Shown here: positions 33,601 through 45,200 of the stretch, one piece after another | Layout of the letters: each line of letters begins with the position of its first letter | Numbering within the stretch: position 1 is the stretch's first letter | The notes under the pieces: generated by a model | The model's database searches: none | What the model was told of the DNA's origin: nothing | The model's input: the letters and a program-made list of their open reading frames with translations, nothing else | Origin: Neoarius graeffei | Taxonomy: Eukaryota > Chordata > Actinopteri > Siluriformes > Ariidae | DNA: 64,000 bases | Direction: 5' to 3' | Assembly: GCF_027579695.1 (NCBI RefSeq) | Contig: NC_083586.1 | Coordinates: forward strand, 6,320,001 to 6,384,000 | Position numbers and translations under genes: made by a program

Positions 33601-34015
33601 GCATGCTAAATTGCATAGGGAAACATCAAGGCATCCGTTTCAGTACCTTAAGATGCAAAACTGGATTTCATTGTGCTATCAGTACACCATCCCGAACATT
33701 AGTAAGCAGGACTTAATGGACCTCAGGATCAAGATAGAAGAATGCTTCTTCACTGGATACCGCTAGCCGGACACTGCTCCTAGTCCGCTCGGCCAGACAC
33801 CAAAGCAAGATGCATCGTTGACCACGCCCAGGTCTTGAGCTGACCACGTGAGTTGGCAATGCACTTGGGTCACTGCTCAAATGCCTATATTCGGTGATCA
33901 AAAGAAGACCGCCGTCCCGTTTCAGGCCGAGAGTACAGGGGCCATGGCGAAACCCATCCGCTGCCAGCTGGACCGTTACGGGCAACACTCGATGGGCCCC
34001 AAATTTCGCACCGCA

Positions 34016-34056
34016 CGTAGACAGCAGGATTCGAACCTGCGCAGGGAAACCCCAGC
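34016..34056 (-). pseudogene. 3' half of tRNA-Ser in tandem unit 1
   Basis: The variable arm GGGGTTTCCCTGCGCAGG and T-arm GGTTCGAATCC, ending TCTACG, match the 3' half of vertebrate tRNA-Ser. The 5' half is absent. Confidence 0.65.
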
Positions 34057-34471
34057 GCATGCTAAATTGCATAGGGAAACATCAAGGCATCCGTTTCAGT
34101 ACCTTAAGATGCAAAACTGGATTTCAGCGTGCTATCAGTACACCATCTGGAACATTAGTAAGAAGGACTTAACAGACCTCAGGATCAAGATAGAAGAACG
34201 CTTCTTCACTGGATACCGCTAGCCGAACACTGCTCCTAGTCCGCTCGGCCAGACACCAAAGCGAGATGCATCATTCACCACGCCCAGGTCTTGAGCTGCC
34301 CGCGTGAGTTGGCAATGCACTTGGGTCACTGCTCAAATGCCTATATTCGGTGATCAAAAGAAGACCGCTGCCCCGTTTCAGGCCGAGAGCACAGGGGCCC
34401 TGGCGAAACCCATCCGCTGCCAGCCGGACCAATATTGGCAACACTCGACGGGCCCCAAATTTCACACCGCA

Positions 34472-34512
34472 CGTAGCCAGCAGGATTCGAACCTGCGCGG
34501 GGAAACCCCAGC
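34472..34512 (-). pseudogene. 3' half of tRNA-Ser in tandem unit 2
   Basis: Same fragment as in unit 1, with the variable arm fully paired (GGGG/CCCC) and GGTTCGAATCC intact. Confidence 0.65.
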
Positions 34513-35504
34513 GCATGCTAAATTGCATAGGGAAACATCAAGGCATCCGTTTCAGTACCTTAAGATGCAAAACTGGATTTCAGCGTGCTATCAGTACACC
34601 ATCCCGAACATTAGTAAGCAGGACTTAACAGACCTCAGGATCAAGATAGAAGAATGCTTTTTCACTGGATACCGCTAGCCGAACACTGCTCCTAGTCCGC
34701 TCGGCCAGACACCAAAGCGAGACGCATCGTTGACCACTCCCAGGTCTTGAGCTGGCCGCATGGCACAATCTTGCGGTACGGTGACGTCACGCGGTAGCCC
34801 TGGATAGAAGAGAAAATGGGGAAAAAAGAAGATAAAGACAGAAAACACAAGAAATCTGCTGCTACTTTGTCCCAAAATATTGGCGCCATGTTCCAAAAAA
34901 GGGCCAAAATGGGTAAGGTGCTGAGTGCAGGACTTTGTTTTTCTTTTGTTTACAACAGTAGTAGTAGATTGATCTGTCAGAGTGATCAGTGGGGGGTAGC
35001 GTCAGCCCGTCCGTCAGTCTATGTGTGTCAGTGACACACACACACACACAGATGAGTTAGGTTGCTCGATGGCTAGGTACTAGTAGTGTCGGACCTGCGG
35101 CTGCTTTTATATTTTTTTCAGCTTGGGAAATCGGAGCTGTGGTGTGGTGTGAAGACAGTAAAATGCGAGACTTTAAGAGCACGTGTTTTTCAGTCGTCAT
35201 GGTAACATGGCATCATGGTAACATGATGCCCTGTCAGTGGTTTGGCATTTGGATCAGAGTGAAAAGAAACATGTGCACTAGCTGAAAAATGAAAATGTTC
35301 AGACCAGTGTGTGTGAAAACACCCACTGTTGCTGCATTTGGGCAATTTTAAATTAATTGTCCTTATAGGGCTGTGCGATATTATTTCAATCTCAGGATTA
35401 CTTGAAACATTTATCTCAATTAGAAATTATTGTTGTTTTTTATGCTAAAGCATGGGCAGATCAGGAGTGTTCTGATGCCATAAACAACAACTGAAGTGAG
35501 CAAC

Positions 35505-36110
35505 AGAGACAGACAACAACAGACAGACAATGAAGGAGAGCAACAACAGACAGGCAATGAAGGAGAGCAACAACAACAGAGACAGACAATGAAGGAGAGC
35601 AACAATAGAGACAGACAATAAAGGAGAGCAACAACAGACAGACAATGAAGGAGAGCAACAACAGAGACAGACAATGAAGGAGAGCAACAACAGACAGACA
35701 ATGAAGGAGAGCAACAACAGACAGACAAAGAAGGAGAGCAACAACAGAGACAGACAATGAAGGAGAGCAACAACAGACAGACAATGAAGGAGAGCAACAA
35801 CAGACAGACAATGAAGGAGAGCAACAACAGACAGACAATGAAGGAGAACAACAACAACAGAGACAGACAATGAAGGAGAGCAACAACAGACAGACAATGA
35901 AGGAGAGCAACAACAGACAGACAATGAAGGAGAGCAACAACAGAGACAGACAATGAAGGAGAGCAACAACAGACAGACAATGAAGGAGAGCAACAGAGAC
36001 AGGCAGTGGAAGAGAGAAACAACAGATAGACAATAAAGGAGAGCAACAGAGACAGACAATGAAAGAGAGCAACAACAGACAACTGAGGTGAGCAACAGAG
36101 ACAGACAATG
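35505..36110. repeat. Minisatellite of ~26-bp units
   Basis: About 22 copies built on ACAGACAATGAAGGAGAGCA plus CAACAACAG or GAGACAG spacers. The minus strand is open in three frames (Cys/Leu/Ser repeats) simply because the unit lacks stop codons there. It is flanked by GGGCTGTGCGATAT at 35368 and CCCGTAGCC-type sequence at 36303, both typical of hAT ends. Confidence 0.9.
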
Positions 36111-39054
36111 AAGTCACAGCACAGTTGTAGGAACATAACAATAATAAGTTAGACAACAGAGAACTTATAACGAATATAAAAATGTCTAAATTAGAAGATT
36201 TGAAGTGTGCTCGTGTATTTGGGGGTACGGGAGTAGGGGGCCAGATGAAGTCCACTTTTGGGGAAAAAAGATCCCCCCCCTCCACAATGCTGGCTACGGG
36301 CCTGGTGTGTGCATGTTAAGCGCAGTGTAATATTAGCCACTGATGACTGGGATCCTGGGGACCCCAGCCATAGTGGCCTGTTTGTCTCTGTTTCCACAGG
36401 CATAACTCCAGCAGAGGTGCACCCCAAATTGGCGGGAGTTCCAAATTCCGTTTGGGCGAAGGGTAAACATGATGTAGGCCTAATAAAGAATGCTGAACCA
36501 GTGGTGAATACCCCCAAATCAGATTTCAGGCCTAAACAGACCCAGTACCCACTCAAACCAGAAGCAATTGCAGGTATAAGACGGGTCTTTGATTCATTGC
36601 TGAAGGCAGATGTAATTGTCCCTTGCCAGGACTCTCCAGTGCGCACTCCTATTTTTTCCAGTTAAGAAGGCAAGAAAACCATCCCAGCCCGATGAGTGGA
36701 GGTTTGTCCAAGATCTACAAGCAGTCAATGCTGCGGCTGTCCCGCACGCGCCTGACGTCCCTAAAGAGTGCTCTGCAGACCACACCCACTTTGGGACTGC
36801 CTGACCCCAATAAACCATTTGTTCAAAGTGTAGATGAAAAGAAGGGTTTTTATGACCTCTGTTCTTTTGCAGAAACACAGGGATAGATTGAGACCTGTAG
36901 CCTACTTCTCCAGCAGGGTGGATCCAGTGGCGGCTGGACTTCCTGTTTGCCTGCGTGCAGTTGCTGCAGCTGAAAAGGTGGTAACTGCTTCCAGAAATAT
37001 TGTGGGGTACTCTAACCTCACCCTTTTGGTCCCACATGCTGTCTCCCTGCTTCTGTTGTAGAAAAGACGTCACATTTGTCAGCACAGAGATGGTTGAAGT
37101 ATAACACTGTCATACTTGATATGCCTAACATCATTGTGAAACGTTGTTCTGTTCTGAATTCTGCCTCTCTTCTCCCTACAGAGGATGATGGAGAGCCACA
37201 TGACTGTGTTGCTCTCACTAATGATTTTTGTTCCCCCAGGTCAGACTTAAAGAGTGACCCTTTTGGAAAATCCAGACATGGTCCTCTATGTGGATGGTTC
37301 AGCCTCCAGAGACTCAGAGACAGGAAAGAGCAAAGTAGGTTTTGCCGTAGTCTCAGATCACGAGGTCCTCAAGGCGTTGTGTCTGCCCTCAAACCTGTCA
37401 GCGCAGGCCGCAGAGCTCTGTGCCTTTATTGAGGCATGCAAATTGGCTGCAGGGCAATCTGTCAATATTTTTACGGACAGTAGGTATGCATTTGGCGTTG
37501 TGCACGATTTTGGCACTATTTGGAAACATAGAAATTTTCTCACTAGCACAGGATCTCCCATTGCACATCATAAACTGGTCTCTGAGTTGTTGGATGCTGT
37601 TCTACTCCCTAGAGCCATTGCTGTGTGTAAGTGTGCTGCCCATACTAACAATACTGATCTTCTGTCTCAAGGGAATGCCAGGGCAGACGCAGCAGCTAAG
37701 TGTGCAGCCTCGGCTTCCAGTTCACTCTCTAACCTTGCCTTTCCTCAGGTTTCTACCCCTTGTTTACAGCTAGCGGACCTTCAGAGCACTGCCACCCAGG
37801 ACTAGAGATGAGTCTGGAAACAGGCGGGCTGTATCCTTGCAAACTTGGTCTGGGTTTGTCCCTCGGGCCGTCCCTGTCTACCAAAATGCATGTTCCCTTT
37901 CAATGCAAAATTGGCACATGGGCTCACCCATGTGTCAAAAGGGGGGATGGTAGCAGAAGTAACAAAGAGATGGTTCACAAAGGGGTTTTCAAATTATGCT
38001 GCGAAATTTTGCAAGCAATGCTTGATATGTGCACAACATAATGCAGGTCAAGGTATCAAACTAACTCAAGCAGCACACCCAATACCAGACAAACCATTTG
38101 ATCATCTCCAAATGGACTTCATTGAACTGACACTTAAAAATAAACTAAGCAAAGCTTGTGCAGAAACAGGGCTAGGATGGACAAAGGTCCTCCCTGTAGT
38201 ACTCACACAAATGAGGATGCAAACTAGACCTAAACATGGGTTAAGCCCATTTGAAATTCTGTTTGGACGAGTACCCAACACGAGGATAGGGCCAGCTCAA
38301 GGAACACTGCCAGACACCACACTGTGTGATGATGCAATGTTGAATTACTGTGCAACGTTGTCCTCTGCTTTGAAATCTATCCACAAAGAAGCACTTCCCA
38401 AACCCGCTGAGGGACCTCTGCATGATCTACAACCAGGGGATTGGATCTTGGTGAAGGACTTCCAACAAACCAAGTTGAACAAGCCACGGTGGAATAGCCC
38501 ATTCCAGGTCCTGCTCACGACCCCAGTGGCAGTGAAGGTCACAGGCAGAGTGACATGGATCCACGCTAGCCGCTGCAGGAGGGTTCCTGAACCGGCTGAG
38601 CAGGAGGAAAAGAAGGCCTAAGTGACCCAGACGCTGACTAAAGCTCGTGAGGAAGAAAGGCATCACTGCATGGAACAGTGCAAGTATCACATCAATCACG
38701 CATGCACCCTCAATAGGGAAGAGTATTTCAGTGTCTAGCTCATAGATAAGCCTGAGGGTTTCGAGTTTCCTCCAAGTCCCGGTGAGATGGGACGAGGGCT
38801 GATAGGGCGTGCCCGCCCTCTGAGCACCAATACATGTCAAGAAGGGCAAGGGTTAACTCGGTAACATCATTGAGGCACTGAACAAGATGCGCAAGGTTGC
38901 TGAACAATTACGAGCAGATGAACATGGAGGAGTTGAAGATAGCTGATCGTGTTAGTTCAGTGGATGGAAGACTCTGATTCTATCCACCATACCGGTCCTG
39001 GGCTTAGTGATTGTGATGCTATGTTTGCTCCCTGTTTTCTGTCAATGTTGTATA

Positions 39055-39974
39055 CACTGGTGCCATCTGCGGGGGGGCACGGACCTTTTTGACCCCCCAA
39101 AGACAAAGTTGGGGGGGCAAAAACACCCCAATAATGAAACGTGAAAAAGTAGTAAACAGTACAGATGAATTCATGTTAACTGACGATTGAAACCAACTAA
39201 ACAAATAATAGCCTAGCTTTGAATGCAAAATAAGTAATCTATAGAAAAATCACCTAAAATGTTATGATCGGACATGACCCGCCCCCTTTTCCGCTTGCAA
39301 TATTCCAATGGTTGGCAGTGAGTGATTGACAGATTGCACTCCGCAAAATTTACACTGCGTAGCACTAGGCCTATGCGGCCCAGGCAAAAAAAAAAAACAT
39401 AAATAAAATATTTCATTGCGTAGCAACCAAGGCAGCACTACTGAGGCGAAAAGTTCTGTGTGGCCTCCCGCAGCCATTTTCACTGAACAGTGAACATAGA
39501 AATGAAGCAAAATGGACAAGTGGATTATCCGAACCAGTAGGCCGGCAGCCACCAGCAATGAAGGTGATCATGTTGTGCAGAATTTGGACACTGAAGTCTG
39601 TGTTAAAGCCGATGCGGATATATAAGTTTAACGCGCTTAAGCCTTTTTATGGAGTATGGTGCACGTTTTTTTTTTGCACTATTCTTGTCAGTTGTCTGCC
39701 GAATTCATCTCAAAGAAAATTGCATGAAACTAAATTTGTTTATTGAATAAATTGTGTTTCATACAATGTTTAAAGTTGTGAGATTTTTTTAATGCATCAT
39801 AATAAGTTATCGTTAAAATGGGCGCTTCCCACTTGCAACGGTGAATAGTAATGAATGAAAATGACTTACAACTGAGTCTTTGATATTCAACTACATACAC
39901 TGCCGACGTCATGACGTCACGATGCAAGAACATAATTCTGACCCCCCAGTGTTGACATGAAGTTGGCGCCTATG
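39055..39974. mobile_element. hAT-like element inserted in the retroviral env region
   Basis: Flanked by GTTGTATA (39047-39054) and GTTGTATG (39975-39982), an 8-bp target duplication with one change. Ends CACTGGTGCCA and, complemented, CATAGGCGCCA form the inverted repeat. 920 bp, no transposase. Confidence 0.75.
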
Positions 39975-40365
39975 GTTGTATGTCTGTGTTTCAGAGGCAG
40001 CTGACAAATATCGGTTACCAGATGGTGAAAATAGACTCTGATGACATGCCTGACTGGCCTCCAAACTCACATGAAGACTATAACCCACTGTTCGATGACA
40101 TCAGCACAGTTGACATGAAACTAGTCCTGACTTAAAACATTTTCATTATGATTGTTTCCTGTTCTATTGTTTCCTGATCTATGTATGTAGCTTGCTAGCG
40201 TTAACTTAAGATGTCTATGTCTTATAAAAAAACAGCCTTAGCATTATCCCTGTACACTCAATGACATGTTAAGTTGAATCTCTCTGGGAACTCTTACCAC
40301 TGAAATTGTGTACATTTTTTTTCTTTTAGCAATTATTATCCTATAGGATAAAAAGAGGGGAGAAT

Positions 40366-40955
40366 GTGAGGGAATTTTAATGGATGAACATTATTATTCT
40401 CTGTGTTTCTGTATGTTGAGCTCAAGTGACTTAATGGATGAACATTATTATTCTCTGTGTTTCTGTATGTTGAACTAAAGTGGCTTAGTTACTGAGAAGA
40501 GATGTTTTTCCACATGCTGTAATCGCTTTTCTGTGGCCTTGGTGGTAATGAGCAGGGTGCTTGAGTTCGTCCTAACTACGCATCTTCTCATGATGTAATC
40601 ACCTTTCCTGACCTCGGTGGTGATAAGCAGGGAGCTTGAGCTCTCCCTAACTCGCATCTGCCTGCACATACCAGAGCACGCCAGGTGCACTCATTAGTAA
40701 GACTTCATAGAAAATCTTGAGCCAATCACGTGACGACACAAGCAGTGAGCGAATGCTTTCAGAGTATAATAGATAACATTCCTAAAACACAACTCAGAGT
40801 GCGCGTACTCTCGGCATCATCAGAAGTGGTGTCTTCTTCTATTCTTCTCTTTCCTTTCCTATTTTATATATATTTTATATGATCTACTGTAATAAATAAC
40901 TGAAAAGACGACTCCTAAGCGTTCTGAAGTGTTTATTAGAAATTTCCATTACGGG
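40366..40955 (+). repeat. 3' LTR of the class I retrovirus fossil
   Basis: Follows the purine tract AAAAAGAGGGGAGAA, starts TGTGAGGGAATTTT and ends near AAATTTCCATTACG, an imperfect inverted repeat of the start. Two ~60-bp direct repeats (ATGGATGAACATTATTATTC) open the U3, and AATAAA lies at about 40890. The 3' edge is uncertain by about 15 bp. Confidence 0.7.
40932..40937 (-). promoter_or_regulatory. Polyadenylation signal AATAAA for the PABP-like gene, inside the LTR
   Basis: AATAAA reads on the minus strand 30 nt after the stop codon at 40967. It falls in the last part of the retroviral LTR in antisense, so the gene may use a virus-derived 3' end. Confidence 0.5.
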
Positions 40956-40966
40956 TGCAGTGTTTT

Positions 40967-41377
40967 TTAAAATCTATACTCCTTCTTCCTTCTTTTCTTG
41001 TTCTCGTCACCGAACAGCATCTTGACGGCTTCCTGTAAGAGAAGTGCACAAGGTCAGAAACAACTCCTGAATGTTTTTGATCTCTGTGTAAACTGTGATG
41101 TGACGAAACGTTTCAATAGAAATCGAATACAAAATATCGTTGTGTGTCTCAGAACTGAATTTCAGCAGACGTCCAGTTTTTATTAAAAGATCCTCACCGG
41201 CTTGAGACCAGCTTCCCTCGCTTTCAGGATCGCGTCCATTTCATCCACCTACACACAGAGAGAGGAGGAAAGAGGGATTGGTGGGTGGGGTTTTGTTTCC
41301 ACATAGCCAAAGTTAATTCATCATTTCATTATCAGACGCTTTTAAGAATCAGAGGTGAAACACTCTGTAAATTGCTT

Positions 41378-41455
<78 letters not shown>

Positions 41456-42232
41456 TGTGTGCGCGCTCACTTTGGCATACAGGAGCTCAGGATCGCTGAT
41501 CATATTCATGATTTCGTAATTGTTCTGGTTCCCTGCAAGCATCCAGGTGATCTTATTTGCCAAGTTCGGGTGGATTTTCTCAACAACAGGCAACAAGTGA
41601 TCATCTGCAGACAGACAGAGAGAGTGAGTGAGGTGTGAGAGAACAGAAATCGAGTGAATGGTCCCAGCCATCCAATCATGTAACATGGGCGGGGTTCAGG
41701 CGCCAGACTCTTTCTATTCTCGATTATTGAGGAACAAAAGCAAGACGAGTTGAAAGCAGGTGCTTGGAGAAGTTTTCGATCTCGACAAGGAAACACATCG
41801 CAAACCATAATGGGGGAGAAAAAAAAGGTACCCTATGGGTCCATGTGGCTGGCTACTGTTTATAAATAAAATAGTTTTCTGATCCCATGTCCATACAGTA
41901 AATATAGCATATATACACATGTTATCAATTCTACTCGCCTCATCTCTTGCAAGCATCACCAAGCTGCGAGCAGCATCAGGGTTTGGAGTGTTTTGGTTAC
42001 CATGTTTTGTTTAGTGTATTTTGTTCTAAATGCAGTGCTGTGAACTCGATCTATTTTTAAAATAGTATGAAAGCACTTGTTCATGAATTGTCTTTGAAGC
42101 ATTATTTAGAACTAATGAGCATATTTTGTTTCACAAGTGGAGTGTAAAGACTCTGAAATAAAAAATACAATTAAAAAATTAAAGCCAATAGCAGAAGTTT
42201 GATATCGGCTTCTCAAGTTATCTGCCAAAGAG

Positions 42233-42263
<31 letters not shown>

Positions 42264-45200
42264 CACCTTTCATTTGACCTTTCAGAAGGACCAAACAAAA
42301 GCCATGATAATCAAAAAGGTACATTTTCTTCAAATGAACACCACTTACTCGATATCGAATCAGTAGCCTTGGTGAACCACAAGGTGAATTTCGTTTATCT
42401 TTTTATCTGCCCGTTATCTTACAACACTACGAAGTTATAACGAGGTTTCTCTTATTCCATTTCTGGTTCTGATTGGTTCTGAAGTCTATCAAGAAGTAGA
42501 ACGGGTAATCGAACTTGATCAGGATAAGTGCTGATTGGTTACAAAGTCTCACTATTGTTACACTCATTCTTACAACACGATGACATAGTGGCTACTGCCT
42601 CGCTTCGCCTCTTTGAGGCAGTGGCCACAAAAAAAACAAAAACAAACAGTGGATTATACGCTGAGCTGCAGAGCAGGAGTGTGTATGAGCCAGATGTTGG
42701 TGTGTGTTTATGCGTGTATGAGTGTGAAACTCACGCGCCATCTGGACTTGTTCATCTACAGGACATGATTCCAACATGTAGATGGTCAGCCTTTTCCCAG
42801 CAGATGGTGATGTGGGTCCATCCTGGACGCAGAGGAACTCATTCTTCTTCTATTATTATTATTATTATGACTCATTACTTGTGTTTTGTTCTTACTGTTG
42901 TGTCCTTGTCTGGCTGAACTTCACTCACAGGTGACACAGCTGTAGGAGGCACTGCATCAGTTGTAGCTGGAAGTTCTTTTGCAGCTGAAACTGGAACCAC
43001 AACTGGACTGCTGTCCCCAACTGCAGCTGTCTCAACAGCTGGGACGCTTTCCAGCACTCGCTCAGCTGAAGGAACGAAAACACATCACAGCTCATTCATT
43101 TCAGTGAAAAAAACATTATCGGTATCAATTATACTATGTGCATGCAGTCAGATTCAGAAGTACTGGCATCCTTGGTAAAGATGGGTCAGAAAGGTTATGA
43201 AAATTTGAATATTATATATACACACACAGTATATATGGCTTTACATTAACTTTTTTGCTCACCGGCCACTGTGGCTAGTGGTTTTCCTGAGTCACTAGCC
43301 ATTCAGCCTTTTCACTAGCCACAATTTTGTTGCCAGGAAATCGAAGTTTTTTATTCACCATGATATGTTAAAGTTTGGAAGATCTAGATTTAATTATGAA
43401 TGGCAGCGTATAATGTATCTCTACAATAGCACTCAAGTATTCAGTGCTGTTAAGGTCGCTCCCTATATGAAAACATGCAACCAATTCAGACAAAAATATA
43501 AACAGAGTATTCTGTTTATTGAACTCAAATTCAAGCCCCTTACAATATGAAATATCGTACGATATGAAAAATAACATTCAGTACAACTGAACTGATTCTA
43601 ATATTAAAAGTCCAATTCAAAACATTTATCATTGAAAAACATTTGATGTTTTGATATGCAAGTATTATGTGTATTATCAAGTATTATTATGTATATTATG
43701 TATTATCTATTAATAGTGTGCGTGTGTGTGAACATGTGTAGAGAGAGACATTAAATGTCCTCATTACATTCATCATCAGATGAGTCTGAATGGTCCATGA
43801 AAAATGGTCTTTGTGACCTGAGGCTTCCAGCAGGCCATAAGTTGATAGCTGGGGTGAGATCAACTTCTTTCCAATCGCATGAACGTTTCTAAACCGCAGC
43901 TCCAGCCTCTCCAGCTCAGCCGACTGCATGACAGCCAGGGACTGAAAGCAATGCTGTCCTGTAGTGACCAGCCGTCTTCGCCTGTTTTGATGTTCTAGGA
44001 CTGATGTGTGCATTTGACTTTTCGTGGTCCTTTATAGTTTTGAGTTTAAAATTACTGGTGCCTGTCTTTGCCAGACTTTCTACAGTCTTCACAGTACATG
44101 TTATTTTCGGTTTTGCTATGAACTAGCCAATCACACCCGAACTTCCATTTGTCATTGAACTGTCTTATCTTCCTATTAGTGTCTTGTTCATCTCCATGGC
44201 CGCAGCCAGCTCTGAGGCCCCCGCGGTCCAGACCTCAGTCACTTTTAAGAGCTGAAATTACATTGGTATGCTAAATATTCAACTGGATAAAAAATAAAGA
44301 ATAACATTAAAATGTCTGCGTAAAAAGTGCATTGTTAATGATGTTAAACGCTGATTCTGTCTCTGTTTGGTGTGCGTGGCTCTGAGACCAAGAACAAAAA
44401 AGCGAATGAGCGCATGCGTGACTCGGGGGAGGAATGCAGTGCAGGAGACACGGGGTTTCCATGGTAACCATCAGCGCACTTTCATGAAGCTATTAAATTT
44501 ACATTTTCGAACTTCGTAGTCAGCTGGGATAGGCTCCAGCTTGCCTGCGACCCTGTAGAACAGGATAAAGCATCTAGAGATAATGAGATGAGATGAAAAA
44601 ATAAATATTATTTCCCAGCTTAAGGTCAGTCCGTATTGTGAAATACTGTGACCTCGGCCCAAAGGCCTCGGTCAGTATTTTCAAGACCTCGGTCATGGTA
44701 TTTCACGATACGGACCCCCCCAGCTGGTAAATAATACACACACACACACACACACACACGACGGTACTGTTCCATCCCGGGTTATGAGAGATATGTTACA
44801 CTGATTCTGACAACATGATGACATTGTGGCTACAGCCTACAAAAGAAACAAACAAAAAAAAACCCTTACGAATGACTAGGTACACCTTTTCGACCAACAG
44901 GGAACAAGTTCTTGAACCAATTCCATTCAGGATTCTTTGAACAGGAACAGAATCCGTTCTCTGTGGGTCGAAAAGGGGTAACGTCCCAGTTTGGTTATAC
45001 TAAACATAGGCACGAATGGAACGCTGCTCAGCCAATCAAATTATTGAGTCTGTATATTACTGAACTGTTGTATAATTAGTTAATTAGCTGATTATAGCTG
45101 AATCAGGGGAAAATGGTGCATTCCAGGACCACATTCAGGAACCTGTGGTGTAATGTGAACGTGGCCATGCCTCTAGTGGCTTTCCATATAGGATGCGCCA

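Larger units (their letters stand above)
33601..34760 (+). repeat. Tandem array, 2.5 copies of a ~456-bp unit
   Basis: Units start at 33601, 34058 and 34513 (GCATGCTAAATTGCATAGGG); the last is cut near 34760. Units 1 and 2 each contain the 3' half of a tRNA-Ser on the minus strand. Long open frames in the array arise from the repeat and show no known domain. Confidence 0.85.
36304..40955 (+). mobile_element. Endogenous retrovirus, class I (gamma/epsilon-like), broken fossil
   Basis: Parts in order: amino end of reverse transcriptase (about 36400-36740, with YPLKPEAIAGI and WRFVQDLQAVN-type motifs), RNase H (about 37250-37700, YVDGSASRDS and FTDSRYAFGV), integrase (about 37900-38620, with the zinc-region CxxC remnant and HGLSPFEILFGR), envelope tail pieces (about 38930-39054 and 39983-40140), a polypurine tract near 40355, and a 3' LTR. 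Gag and a 5' LTR are not seen. The copy carries several breaks plus a large insertion and is clearly dead. The LTR still has tidy signals, suggesting moderate age. Confidence 0.85.

Noticed and set aside
35420-36285. Long minus-strand frames rich in Cys, Leu and Ser (over 200 residues)
   Set aside because: Open in three frames at once because the 26-bp minisatellite unit lacks stops on that strand; no start context, splice signals or domain.
41285-41686. Plus and minus frames through the GT microsatellite
   Set aside because: The plus frame is antisense; the minus frame is real only between 41604 and 41471, where it is exon 5 of the PABP-like gene.
42737-42757. 21-nt mini-exon (acceptor at GTAG, 42758) in the PABP-like gene
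   Set aside because: It would break the frame into exon 5. The 88-nt exon starting at 42822 has a better acceptor and keeps the PVDEQVQMA block aligned with PABPs.
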